64,000 nt of DNA from Membranihabitans marinus (GTDB taxonomy: Bacteria; Bacteroidota; Bacteroidia; Chitinophagales; Saprospiraceae), in assembly GCF_019802045.1 (NCBI RefSeq), contig NZ_JAHVHU010000018.1, positions 29,077 through 93,076 on the forward strand, read 5' to 3'. The notes under the pieces were generated by a model, which was given only the letters and a program-made list of their open reading frames with translations, was not told the DNA's origin and made no database searches. Both the position numbers and the translations under genes were made by a program. Below are positions 47,608 to 57,127 of the stretch, in pieces; the first letter of the stretch is position 1, and each line of letters opens with the position of its first letter.

Positions 47608-48894
47608 ATGGATCCAAGAAAATCGGCTAAAATACTGGGCTATAATCTTCCCGAGCACCGAAAGAACATAGCCCATTACATGTGGACTATTTTTACAGAG
47701 TCTACCCAGCTGACCACGCAGGATCTCAGGGAATTTCCTTTTATCATCGATCGCGATGGGCCATTCCCCATCTCCAAATCATTTGATGATATTCTACACG
47801 GGAGCGTGAACAACATTGTTGACAGGTATCGCCTTCCCGAAGGCTTGGATGAATTCAGAAACGAAGAACCTATCGCTTGTGCGTTTTACCTGATGAACAG
47901 TCTGCATGAATCTCTCTTGCCCGAATACAAATGGGATAAATACCAAAGGTACCCCTACCAGGAGTCCATCCAATATGCCAATGATTTAATGGAAGTCAAC
48001 TATGTCCAGGAAATATTTGATCATCAGTATCAAAAAATTTGCGGGAAATCACCACCCCGGATGAACAGCCGCATCATGTGGTCACACGATATCGATTATT
48101 TGTACAGTGCCTGGAAAAGTGACCTGATCACGGCCTACAGGACCCGGCAAAGGACCCGGATACCTAGTCTGCTATACAAAGCGCTGACACGTCCCCATCG
48201 ATGGAACAACATCGAGCAGATCCTACAACTGGAAAAACAAGTTGGTATTCATTCATTATTCTTTTGGATCACAGAACATGGTAAAGCTGCAACAACAAAT
48301 GATCACTACATCGATCATGCTGATTACTCTTTTCAAAATAAGAACGTTCGCCGGCTTTGGAACAAAATAGTTCAGGCCGGATCAGAAAACGGCCTGCATA
48401 AAAGTGCATTCAATTCTTCTTTCCGCGATGAAATGAATAAACTGCCCGATCAAGTTACGATCAACCGCAATCACTTTTTAAAATTGAATGTAACCAAGCA
48501 CTATAAGGCTCTCGAAAGTTCAGGTCTGAGATACGATGCTTCCCTCGGATTTCCAGAACATCATGGATTTCGCAATTCTTTTGGTCGTCCTTTTCATCCT
48601 TATAATATTCCTAAAAATCGTCCGTATTCGTTTATTGAAATCCCACTTCACCTCATGGACACTACTTTTCTAACCTATTATGGATGGGATAAATGCGAAA
48701 TGATGACGAGAATGAAAGAGTTTATAAATCAACACAAATACGCTTGCACACTCAGTATTTTACTGCACAATTCACACTTTGACTTTCACGATACCGCCGA
48801 GGTAGAACATTGGCACCAATTCTTTTATTCTCAGCGCTCTATGCATAGCGTACTCCCCACTCAGATCGGTTCAGAATCAAGGCCGTTTAATTGA
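47608..48894 (+). CDS. polysaccharide deacetylase-like protein (DUF7033 type)
   Basis: A 428-residue cytosolic-looking protein. Its C-terminal 280 residues look like a NodB-type barrel: first metal motif MWSHDIDYLYSAW, then FFWITEHGKAA, a central LRYDASLGFPEHHGFRNSF and GRPFHPYNI, and a last ILLHNSHFDFHD. The N-terminal 150 residues resemble the DUF7033 helper domain. Families of this type act on cell-surface or lipopolysaccharide sugars. Coupling to a sugar aminotransferase suggests surface glycan modification. The gene is followed by a strong terminator. Confidence 0.7.
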   Translation: MDPRKSAKILGYNLPEHRKNIAHYMWTIFTESTQLTTQDLREFPFIIDRDGPFPISKSFDDILHGSVNNIVDRYRLPEGLDEFRNEEPIACAFYLMNSLHESLLPEYKWDKYQRYPYQESIQYANDLMEVNYVQEIFDHQYQKICGKSPPRMNSRIMWSHDIDYLYSAWKSDLITAYRTRQRTRIPSLLYKALTRPHRWNNIEQILQLEKQVGIHSLFFWITEHGKAATTNDHYIDHADYSFQNKNVRRLWNKIVQAGSENGLHKSAFNSSFRDEMNKLPDQVTINRNHFLKLNVTKHYKALESSGLRYDASLGFPEHHGFRNSFGRPFHPYNIPKNRPYSFIEIPLHLMDTTFLTYYGWDKCEMMTRMKEFINQHKYACTLSILLHNSHFDFHDTAEVEHWHQFFYSQRSMHSVLPTQIGSESRPFN

Positions 48895-49281
48895 TGTTTT
48901 TCAAAAGAATTATAACATTTTAAGATAATTCCCCAAAATAAGTTTGGATTTTAAATTTCAACATCTTACCTTGTAACTGTTTCTTTTGGGGTTTAGCACG
49001 GGAGGAGTCTCTTATCTTATTTAGACTCCTCCGTTTTTTTGTCCGACGCTATATGTAGGCACCTTGCTGTACCAAGAATCCTCTATTTCTATTTCGGCTC
49101 TCCATTCTATTGATTTTACCGTTCTTCGAATGAATTCACACCAGCCGGATTCAAAAGTTTGCCCGCTGTACGGTGCATTAGATGTTTGGGAAAATTCATT
49201 TTACGCTTTATAAATACAGCGCTAAGAATTAAAAATCTTATATTGCTAATGGCGTAATACGGTTCACCAGATAACAATCGA
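48895..49281. other. 387-bp spacer with a terminator and the glucosidase promoter region
   Basis: Holds the terminator at 49001-49040 and, near 49241, a TATATTGC element (one base off the -7 consensus) before the glucosidase gene. Otherwise nothing recognised on either strand. Confidence 0.4.
49001..49040 (+). terminator. intrinsic terminator of the aminotransferase/deacetylase-like pair
   Basis: GGAGGAGTCT (49001-49010) pairs perfectly with AGACTCCTCC (49023-49032), a 12-nt loop between them, followed by a run of seven T. Confidence 0.88.
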
Positions 49282-51939
49282 GTGCAAATGGGAAGTGCAG
49301 AAAAAAATCGACTCCAGGAAAATTTTAATTACAAAAGATATTGGCACAAATGGGGCCCCTACCTCAGTGAAAGACAATGGGGAACAGTCCGCGAAGATTA
49401 CAGTGCTGATGGCTCTGCCTGGACTTATTTCCCCCATGACCATGCCAGAAGCCGGGTGTATCGATGGGGTGAAGATGGCATCGGTGGAATTACCGATACA
49501 CGTTGCAGAATCTGTTTCAGTCCGACATTTTGGAATGGAAAGGATCCCATTCTCAAGGAACGGCTTTTTGGATTGAGCGGCCTGGAAGGGAATCATGGAG
49601 AAGACGTAAAAGAACTCTATTTCCACCTCGAAAACAGTCCTTCCCATGCGTATATGAAGTATTTGTACAAATACCCGCAAAATCCGTTCCCTTACGAGGA
49701 CTTACTGAGAACAAACGCCAGCCGGTCTAAAAACGACCGGGAATATGAAATCCTTGAAACCGGGGTTTTCGACAACAACGCTTATTTTGACCTCTTCATA
49801 GAATATGCCAAAGCCGATGCCGAGGATATACTGATTCGTATAACCGCTCACAATCGAAGTACCAAAGACGCAGAATTATATGTTTTACCTTCAGTATGGC
49901 TTCGCAATTTATGGTCATTTCACGATGTTATGGGGGAATACTTCATTGAAAAAAGAAAAAATGAAGACGGCTACGGTAGTGTTGAAGTATACCAGCCTGA
50001 ACGGGGCCATTACCATTTTTATTTTGAGCGACCTGATCGTTGGTTGTTTACTGGTAACGAAACGAATACAGAACGGTTGTATGATATACCCAATCAAACC
50101 CCGTATGTCAAGGATCTGTTTCATACCATGATTCTGGAAAATGACTTCACTCTAATGGATGGTAAAACTTCTGGGACCAAGTTCGCACCAATGTACCAAA
50201 GAATGATTTCCGCCGGAGACTCGGTGAATTTCAAAATGCGCTTAAGCCAAAAAGTACACCACAGCAATCCGCTAAAGAATTCTTTTAAAGACGTATTTGA
50301 CACACGGATCAAAGAATCGGATGCCTACTTCAGAAGTATATCCACAGCAGAAGATGAAGCACAGTTTCAAATCCAGAAACAGGCGCTCTCCGGCATGATG
50401 TGGAATAAACAATATTACCACTTTGACATCAACCAATGGTTAAATGGCGATCCGAATCAACCCGCCCCGCCCCAGGAAAGAAAAAAGGGTCGAAACGCCC
50501 AATGGATTCATTTGCACAATGAAGATGTATTGTCTATGCCAGACAAATGGGAATTTCCGTGGTATGCCACCTGGGATCTCGCTTTTCATACGATTTCAAT
50601 TGGCTTGATGGATCTTGAATGGGCGAAGCTTCAGCTCAACAAGGTATTGCGGGAATGGTACATGAGTCCACGGGGTCAAATCCCGGCCTACGAGTGGAAT
50701 TTTTCTGATGTCAATCCTCCAGTTCATGCCTGGGCTACATTTGAAATATACAAAAGTGAGAAACAAAAAACCGGAAAAAAAGACATTCAGTTTTTAAAAC
50801 GGGTATTTCACAAGCTCAATATGAATTTTACCTGGTGGGTAAATCAAAAGGATCGCCGCGGAAATAATGTCATGGAAGGCGGTTTTCTCGGTCTGGACAA
50901 TATTGGCATATTCAACAGGAGCGAAGAAATTCCCGGAGTCGGATTTCTGGAACAGGTGGACGGGACAGCATGGGTATCCATGTTTGCACTCCGCATGCTT
51001 CAGATGGCGATTGAAATTGCCGTGGTAGACCCTTCGTATGAAGACATGGCAACCAAATATTTTGAACACTTTGTCTACATCTCAGCCGCTCTCAATAAGA
51101 TCGGTAAAGATTGGGTGGGATCCTGGGATGAGCAGGACGGATTTTTTTACGACCTATTGATTAATCCCGAGAAGAAAAGTTATCGGCCGATTAAAGTCAG
51201 ATCGCTGGTGGGTCTCTCCCCTTTATTTGCTTCCTCTATTTTGCGACGCAAAGACCTCGACAAACTTCCGACATTCACCCAGGGCATCAAATGGTTCTAT
51301 GACTATCGTCGCAAACATTACGAATATGAAGTGCTTGAGGATTATGATGAAAACGAGGATATTCTCCTTTCACTGGTCCCAAAATCCAGACTTAAAAGAC
51401 TGATTGATGCTATGGGAGATCCGGAAGAATTCTTTAGCCCGTACGGCATCCGATCCCTGTCCAAACAATACGAAAAAGCACCTTATGTATTTACAGTCGA
51501 AGGAAAAGAATACCGCATCAAGTATAGTCCCGGCGAATCCACCACCACGTTATTCGGCGGAAACTCCAATTGGCGAGGTCCCGTTTGGTTTCCCATAAAC
51601 TATCTGATCATAAAAGCCCTGCGGGAATACCATTCTTTTTATGGCGACTCTTTTCATGTCTGTCACCCTCATAACCCCGACAAGTCCATTACGCTGGATG
51701 AGTTATCCACTCTGATTCAACGAAATCTCATTTCGATCTTTCTAAAAGATAGTCAAGGTAATCGACCCGTTAACCAGCAGCATGCAGACTGGTTCAAAGA
51801 TCCTCATTTCAAGGATTATATTTTATTTTACGAACACTTTCATGGCGATCACGGAAGGGGACTCGGTGCGTCTCATCAAACAGGTTGGACTGGGTTAATT
51901 GCTAATTTAATCAATGATGTAGCTACAGAAAACAAATAA
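49282..51939 (+). CDS. GH63-type (alpha/alpha)6 glucosidase-like protein
   Basis: An 885-residue protein of the MGH1-like/GH63 glycosidase group. The N-terminal half is a beta-sandwich-type domain (TYFPHDHARSRVYRWGEDGIG). The C-terminal half is an (alpha/alpha)6 barrel with typical segments FPWYATWDLAFHTISIGLMD (acidic catalytic candidate), GQIPAYEWNFSDVNPPVHAW, LEQVDGTAWVSMFAL and NSNWRGPVWFPINYLI. No signal peptide, so it acts in the cytosol, perhaps on trehalose-, glycogen- or glucosylglycerate-like compounds; the substrate is not visible. A start two codons later is possible. It stands with its own promoter. Confidence 0.85.
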   Translation: MQMGSAEKNRLQENFNYKRYWHKWGPYLSERQWGTVREDYSADGSAWTYFPHDHARSRVYRWGEDGIGGITDTRCRICFSPTFWNGKDPILKERLFGLSGLEGNHGEDVKELYFHLENSPSHAYMKYLYKYPQNPFPYEDLLRTNASRSKNDREYEILETGVFDNNAYFDLFIEYAKADAEDILIRITAHNRSTKDAELYVLPSVWLRNLWSFHDVMGEYFIEKRKNEDGYGSVEVYQPERGHYHFYFERPDRWLFTGNETNTERLYDIPNQTPYVKDLFHTMILENDFTLMDGKTSGTKFAPMYQRMISAGDSVNFKMRLSQKVHHSNPLKNSFKDVFDTRIKESDAYFRSISTAEDEAQFQIQKQALSGMMWNKQYYHFDINQWLNGDPNQPAPPQERKKGRNAQWIHLHNEDVLSMPDKWEFPWYATWDLAFHTISIGLMDLEWAKLQLNKVLREWYMSPRGQIPAYEWNFSDVNPPVHAWATFEIYKSEKQKTGKKDIQFLKRVFHKLNMNFTWWVNQKDRRGNNVMEGGFLGLDNIGIFNRSEEIPGVGFLEQVDGTAWVSMFALRMLQMAIEIAVVDPSYEDMATKYFEHFVYISAALNKIGKDWVGSWDEQDGFFYDLLINPEKKSYRPIKVRSLVGLSPLFASSILRRKDLDKLPTFTQGIKWFYDYRRKHYEYEVLEDYDENEDILLSLVPKSRLKRLIDAMGDPEEFFSPYGIRSLSKQYEKAPYVFTVEGKEYRIKYSPGESTTTLFGGNSNWRGPVWFPINYLIIKALREYHSFYGDSFHVCHPHNPDKSITLDELSTLIQRNLISIFLKDSQGNRPVNQQHADWFKDPHFKDYILFYEHFHGDHGRGLGASHQTGWTGLIANLINDVATENK

Positions 51940-52023
51940 ACCCTATAAACGCAAAACTTCTATTCATACATTTGTTGTATGTGATGTAACTACACAAAAA
52001 CTCAGGAAAATACATATAATACC

Positions 52024-53334
52024 ATGCGAACAGTTCCAGTGATTATGGAGGACTTCAACGATTGGATGATTGATAAGATCATGGATTTGGGAATACCAAA
52101 ATGGGGTGCTGATTACGTTCAGCTGGCTATACTTCTGATTGTTTTGGTGATTATTATTTTTATAATTACACCTGTCGTACGGTCTTTTTTAAATAGGTTG
52201 TTAGCAAGCTGGGCAAAACGGACAGCTACCAAGTTCGATGATTTTCTGATCGAAAACAAGTTTATCTGGTACTTAACACAATTGATCCCCTACATCATCC
52301 TGTCCATTTTCATGCCAATCATTTTACAGGGGTTTAAAGCGTGGATTCCTATCATGACTATCTTCCTGCAGGTATATGGTGTGCTACTTTCTCTATGGAT
52401 TATTCGGGCGTTTCTAAAGGCATTACTTGACTATGCTCGCACGAAAAAATCCCTTCATGATAAGCCATTGGAATCGTATCTACAGGTAATTATGATTATT
52501 CTGTATGTCATGGGTGGGCTATTGCTTTTTTCTATCCTGACCGGCAAATCATTGTGGACATTTCTCACCGCCATGGGTGCAGCATCAGCCATCATACTGC
52601 TTGTATTTAAAGACTCCATCCTGGGATTTGTCGCCAGCATCCAGGTCGCCACCAACGATATGGTCCGGATTGGCGACTGGATCCAAATGGACCAGTACGG
52701 CGCCGATGGCACAGTGAATGAAATCACACTTAGCACTGTCAAGGTTCAGAATTTTGACAAAACAATCACGACCATCCCTACGTACAGTCTGATTTCCGAT
52801 TCCTTTATTAACTGGCGGGGCATGCAGGAGTCTGGCGGCCGAAGGATTAAACGCCCCATTTACATCAAAATTTCTACCATCCGCCATTTGACTCATGAAG
52901 AGGTTAATGAATTGAAGAAGATACAATTACTGACTTCTTACATCGAAAAGCGACAGAAAGAAATAGAAGATTTTAATGCAGCAAATGCACCCGACAGAGA
53001 TGTGCTAATGAATGGTCGAAATCTTACCAACATTGGATTGTTTCGAAAATACATTGAACTCTATGCCAATCACAGACCAGATATCAACAAGGAAATGACC
53101 TTTATGGTCCGTCAACTCAGTCCCACCGCAAACGGACTGCCGCTGGAGCTATACTTTTTTGCAGACACTACGCAGTGGACCATCTATGAAGCGATCATGT
53201 CAGACATGTTTGACCATCTGCTCGCTTCGATTAAATATTTCCACCTGGAGGTCTTTGAAAATCCAGCTTCGGATGACCTGAGGAGTCTGCGGGAACATTT
53301 TCCGTCGACATCCACTACGAAATCGTCTTCGTAG
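52024..53334 (+). CDS. mechanosensitive ion channel, MscS family (YbdG/MscM type)
   Basis: A 436-residue inner-membrane protein with five hydrophobic spans in residues 25-215. The pore helix region reads LWTFLTAMGAASAIILLVFK, then DSILGFVASIQVATNDMVRI and the MscS beta domain GDWIQMDQYGADGTVNEITL. Sequence TIPTYSLISDSFINWRGMQE and the roughly 50-residue insertion before the C-terminus match the YbdG/MscM subgroup. It releases solutes on osmotic downshock. Monocistronic. Confidence 0.92.
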   Translation: MRTVPVIMEDFNDWMIDKIMDLGIPKWGADYVQLAILLIVLVIIIFIITPVVRSFLNRLLASWAKRTATKFDDFLIENKFIWYLTQLIPYIILSIFMPIILQGFKAWIPIMTIFLQVYGVLLSLWIIRAFLKALLDYARTKKSLHDKPLESYLQVIMIILYVMGGLLLFSILTGKSLWTFLTAMGAASAIILLVFKDSILGFVASIQVATNDMVRIGDWIQMDQYGADGTVNEITLSTVKVQNFDKTITTIPTYSLISDSFINWRGMQESGGRRIKRPIYIKISTIRHLTHEEVNELKKIQLLTSYIEKRQKEIEDFNAANAPDRDVLMNGRNLTNIGLFRKYIELYANHRPDINKEMTFMVRQLSPTANGLPLELYFFADTTQWTIYEAIMSDMFDHLLASIKYFHLEVFENPASDDLRSLREHFPSTSTTKSSS

Positions 53335-53622
53335 TATTACTATTGACAGATTCGTTCCTGGAACTTCCAATGCACATTACTTACGTCTTTATATGACTAA
53401 CTGAAGAAGGAGGAATGAGGCTTGCACATTGTTGATTCATTTAAGGCCCACCCTCCCAGAGCACTGAGGCTCTGGTTCCTTCATCAGACCAACATTTAGT
53501 TGGTCTGGTCCTACGTAGGGCCTCCTCATAAATGTGTAAAGAATTGAAAACCATGTAAATAAGTAGTAAAAGCATTAGTTTCAATGCAAGCTATATTGTA
53601 TATTTAGTGAAATAGTTTGCAC
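53335..53622. ncRNA. foldable multi-stem segment upstream of the transposase gene
   Basis: Between 53438 and 53534 a three-way junction can be drawn. Outer arms CATTTA-AGGCCC (53438-53449) pair with GGGCCT (53518-53523) and, past a 5-nt bulge, TAAATG (53529-53534). Inside are CCAGAG/CTCTGG (53456-53475) and CAGACCAAC/GTTGGTCTG (53485-53507). GAGGC (53466-53470) can instead pair with GCCTC (53520-53524), and CCTACGTAGG at 53510-53519 is a palindrome, so exclusive folds are possible. Whether it is transcribed is unknown; it may shield the transposase from read-through or be part of the element end. The rest of the spacer shows nothing. Confidence 0.45.
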
Positions 53623-55008
53623 ATGGTACAATACACTTCTCAACATCAGCTTAAAATTGAAGAATTTGGCAATCTTTACCAAATGAAACTTAATCCAAAA
53701 AATCGATGGGTTCAATTAGCTAATCATTTCCCGTGGGACCGTTGCGTAAAAATATATACACGGCATTTCTCCAATACAGGGAGGAGCACTATTAATCCTC
53801 GCATCGTAATTGGCAGTCTTATCATTAAGCATAAACTTAATCTGAGCGATGAAGAGACCGTACAGCTTATCAGTGAGAACCCGTACATGCAATTTTTTCT
53901 TGGACTGGATGAATTCTATGCAGAGCCACTTTTTGCACCTTCATTATTTGTAGAATGGCGAAAGAAGCTCGGTAATGATACATTCAATGAATTCTCTGAC
54001 ATCTTATCCAGGATATGTTATGGAGATAAAATGACAAAAGGAGAGAAAACGGAAGTACCCAAGAACAAAGGTAAAATCAAACTGGATGCTAGTGTTGCTG
54101 ACCAAAATATTGCATATCCTACTGATCTTACTTTACTCAATAAGGCCCGAGAAAAGACGGAAGGGATCATTGATATATTGTATGACCACGTGCGAGATCA
54201 AATTAAAGTAAAGCCAAGAACCTATAGAAAGGTAGCACGTAAGAAATATCTGGCTGAATCAAAGAAGAAACAAGTCAACAAAAAGTCGTTGCGAAGTGCT
54301 ATTCGATACCACCTCAACTGTCTGGATCGTAACATACGCAGCATCAACGAGATGCTGGATATGTTACAAGAAAATCCCTTGCCACATAAAAAGATGCGTG
54401 ACTTTTGGGTCATCCAGACCCTTAATGATCAACAACGTGAGATGTACGACAATAAAATCAACAGATGCGATGATCGTATTGTTAACATCTCTCAACCGTA
54501 TGTTCGCCCTATTCTCCGGGGCAAAGCCGGTAAGAAAATCGAGTTTGGCACTAAGCTGGGTCTTTCTCTTGTGGAAGGTATTGCTAAGGCAGAGACGCTC
54601 AGTTGGGATGCTTATAATGAAAGCGCAGATTTGATACCGCATGTAGAATCATACAAGAAACTTCATGGCTATTACCCCGAACTGGTGCAAGTGGATAAAA
54701 TATACGGGACAAACAAAAACAGAAAGTGGTGTCGCGAAAGAAATATCCGGATGACAGTAGTCCAAAAGGGAAAGCAACCAGAACAAACACAATATGAAAA
54801 AAGGAAGCAGCGAAAGGAATTTAATGAGCGTAATGAAGTAGAGGGGAAAATAGGTCAGGCAAAGCAATCATATGGCATGAATAATATTAAAGCCAAACTC
54901 AGTAAGACCTCCCAATCGTGGATCGGATTAATAATCTTTGTAACCAATCACCTGGGCTTCCGGTTTCCATCAGTCTGCGACCATATTTTTCCATTTCCTC
55001 TTCATTGA
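53623..55008 (+). mobile_element. IS5/IS1182-like DDE transposase
   Basis: A 461-residue DDE transposase. The N-terminal DUF772 region is PRIVIGSLIIKHKLNLSDEE with YMQFFLGLDEFYAEPLFAPS. The catalytic triad is seen as KLDASVADQNIAYPTDL (first D), LVQVDKIYGTNKNRKWC (second D) and FNERNEVEGKIGQAKQSYG (E). ATG at 53623 is preferred to a TTG two codons earlier. The last 15 residues (LGFRFPSVCDHIFPF) do not look like the family end, so the 3' end may run into flanking DNA. Clear terminal inverted repeats and target duplications were not found. Confidence 0.85.
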
Positions 55009-55041
55009 AAACGTATCTTTTTGCTAGTTTCCATGGCTCTT

Positions 55042-55143
55042 CTAGGATTTTTCAAGGAGGATCTCCTTAAATAATCCGCCTTTAACTTGTAGCATCATTT
55101 TTTCGTCCATTTTGTAATTGTTGAATTCTTCTAGTTTTTTCAT
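55042..55143 (-). CDS. 33-residue peptide with double-glycine leader (RiPP/bacteriocin-like precursor)
   Basis: The frame reads MKKLEEFNNYKMDEKMM, then LQVKGG, then LFKEILLEKS and TAG. The first 23 residues match the double-glycine leaders of Bacteroidota secreted peptides: a KKL start, an acidic amphipathic stretch and a conserved hydrophobic-x-hydrophobic-K-GG end. The predicted core is only ten residues. No C39 peptidase/ABC transporter or modification enzyme is in the window. It lies 34 bp from the converging transposase gene; sense-like sequence continues past the stop in another frame (about 54960-55045), so the gene may have been cut by the insertion. Confidence 0.5.
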   Translation of the reverse strand: MKKLEEFNNYKMDEKMMLQVKGGLFKEILLEKS

Positions 55144-55358
55144 AATTAAAATTTTAAAGTTTTGCCTGCTTTTTATAAAGTCGTTCTCGGCATTAATGTG
55201 ACTTCAGGATGCCTCTTGATTAGGTCTCCTTTGAAAACCTAAAATCATAGAAACCTATACCCCAATTAAAATGATCATCATAATTCGTGAATGCTATCCG
55301 ACCTACAATTTACGGACCCAGGGTGCCATATTTAGTCAGTTTGGACAAAAATTTAAAT
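55144..55358. other. AT-rich spacer, nothing recognised
   Basis: About 215 bases upstream of the double-glycine peptide. No promoter box, repeat or coding frame found on either strand. Confidence 0.35.
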
Positions 55359-55550
55359 TTATTTCATATTTTCATTTTCTATATATTTTAGAGGACGGCG
55401 ACCATTATTTGATGTTTCGCCTCCCGGTGGTATAGGCTTTTTAGGATAATCGCAATGGTGACAAAATTGGTGAATCAGTGAATGGTATATATCCAGCCTG
55501 ATGAAAATGCGGTACTCCTCGGTTTCAAATTTTGAATCTATGAAGAGACC
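55359..55550 (-). pseudogene. 63-codon open fragment without start
   Basis: On the minus strand, after a TAG at 55551-55553, 63 codons stay open to TAA at 55359-55361. The product has protein-like composition (FETEEYRIFIRLDIYHSLIH, then FCHHCDYPKKPIPPGGET) with a CxxC-like CHHC but no usable start codon. It may be the tail of a lost gene. Not recognised. Confidence 0.3.
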
Positions 55551-55554
55551 CTAA

Positions 55555-56166
55555 TTAATTCGGTAGCAGGATGCCAAAGGACAGGTTGAAATTGGAGTCT
55601 CCGTCTGCAAACAAAACGGTTGGTGTGAGATAGAATTGGTTGATCAGGAACGAACTGCCTATGTTAAATCCCACTCCACTGTAGCGATTGGAAAACCAGA
55701 GTAGGTCGACATCCAGTTTGGTTCGGCTGTAGTTCAGACCTGCAAAAGGGATAATAACGAAACTGGATTTGGTGGTGATGCGATGGGACACTATGAGGTT
55801 GAGACCGATCGTACCCGCTGTAAAATCCAGATCTTTAAAGTTATTGTGTTGGTAGGAAGCTCCGATTATCACATTGAGCGGGGCATTGTTTTCGCCCTGC
55901 CTGACCGCACGATACGCCAGGAAAGGTTTGATGGCTGTGGAAGTCAGATCGGCATCATTGGATTCTTCCAGGCCCAGGGTGATTCCCATCGTAAATTGGC
56001 CACTTTCGGTATAGGCAGCACCGAGGCCCACGAGGGTGGAGTATTCGTACGGACTGATTTGACCGTAAATCGTGAATCCGCTTTCGCCGGTATCGAATTG
56101 GTCGGTTTGGGAATAGGCGTGAAGGGAAATCAGCATCAATATGTGGAGGATAAGTAGTTTTTTCAT
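55555..56166 (-). CDS. secreted outer-membrane beta-barrel protein
   Basis: A 203-residue protein with a signal peptide (MKKLLILHILMLISLHAYSQ) and about eight to ten amphipathic strands: FTIYGQISPYEYSTLVGLGA, FTMGITLGLEESND, PLNVIIGASYQHNNF, SSFVIIPFAGLNYSRT, and a last strand SNFNLSFGILLPN. This fits a small outer-membrane barrel. Ligand or partner unknown; single gene. Confidence 0.75.
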   Translation of the reverse strand: MKKLLILHILMLISLHAYSQTDQFDTGESGFTIYGQISPYEYSTLVGLGAAYTESGQFTMGITLGLEESNDADLTSTAIKPFLAYRAVRQGENNAPLNVIIGASYQHNNFKDLDFTAGTIGLNLIVSHRITTKSSFVIIPFAGLNYSRTKLDVDLLWFSNRYSGVGFNIGSSFLINQFYLTPTVLFADGDSNFNLSFGILLPN

Positions 56167-56239
56167 GATCTTATGGGCTTTGAATGATTAAATAGGTGCA
56201 AGAATACGATGATTGTTGATCCGGCTGCTAAGGTAGGGC

Positions 56240-56267
56240 GGAGTTGTGCGGATTTATTTCACAATAA
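56240..56267. repeat. dispersed 28-bp repeat, copy A
   Basis: GGAGTTGTGCGGATTTATTT followed by CACAATAA resembles the segment at 58446-58474. The two copies flank the block with the two unknown genes. TTGTG...CACAA at its ends is an inverted repeat. Confidence 0.5.
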
Positions 56268-56457
56268 AAAGAAGGAAACCTTGGATATTGGGCGTTCCAC
56301 GGTCTATGATCCGGGTTAGAAGATAAAATTTATGGCTTTGGGTTCGTTTCGACCTGTCTAGGGGACAGGACTGAAAAAAGTGATTTCTTAAGCCATACTG
56401 GGTAATCTACAGACTTCGGTACCCCTTGGAGCATAGAGGCACCGATCTCAAATGGAT

Positions 56458-56781
56458 TTACTGGCTAAAGCATTCGGTGATGTCAAAGTAGTAATTTTCG
56501 ATACGGGTGATGATTTCATCTTCGGTGACCGTTTTGGTTTCAATTTTCATTTGATCGAAAACTTTTCCATTCTGATGGATTAAAGACTGTCGAAGGAGTT
56601 TCCAATCGATCCGGCGTCCGATGCCCAGGCATCGTAGGATGGCATATTCTGTTGCTGTGTAATCATTGGATCCGGTTCTGTGGATCACGATTGGATTGTC
56701 GATCGAATTTCCGGTTCCTCCAGAAATGGGAAAATCGATTCCGAAATCGTTTTTGAGAAGTTCTTTTAAATTTATATCCAT
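56458..56781 (-). CDS. hypothetical protein, 107 residues
   Basis: A soluble acidic protein not recognised: MDINLKELLKNDFGIDFPIS, a VIHRTG strand near residue 32, a helical stretch YTATEYAILRCLGIGRRIDW, and an end MKIETKTVTEDEIITRIENY. ATG start and even codon use support it as real. Possibly a small immunity- or chaperone-like protein, but nothing shows that. Confidence 0.5.
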   Translation of the reverse strand: MDINLKELLKNDFGIDFPISGGTGNSIDNPIVIHRTGSNDYTATEYAILRCLGIGRRIDWKLLRQSLIHQNGKVFDQMKIETKTVTEDEIITRIENYYFDITECFSQ

Positions 56782-57127
56782 GAAGTTTGGCTTTGCTTTG
56801 TGGTTTCTCCAGGTGGAGTTTAGTGTTGCATATCAGAATGGAAAGATCCAGTGTTCGTCTGGATCATTTATGGTTCAATTTGATTTTTATTTTCATATGA
56901 AAATTTCGTTTTATGGGGATAAAATGTGGATCTCAGCTAGCCTGTTCAACGCCTATCTGCATTCGTTAGTTTCCAGTGAGGCAAGTTGGTTTGCAATAAT
57001 AGGCTGGTAGTGTGAAATATTATTTCACATATTCATTGCCTGGGTGCATTTTTAGGTGAAAAATACCAGCGTAGCCCCTTCCTTTGGGAGCACAAGTGGA
57101 GAAGGAGCCCACCGCCGTCATGTGTTT
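56782..57127. other. 346-bp spacer with a 19-bp palindrome
   Basis: The only feature is TGTGAAATA-T-TATTTCACA at 57011-57029, a perfect 9-bp dyad with a single central base. An open frame of about 110 codons on the plus strand (56666-57010) overlaps the minus gene and shows no family signature. No gene is called. Confidence 0.5.
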
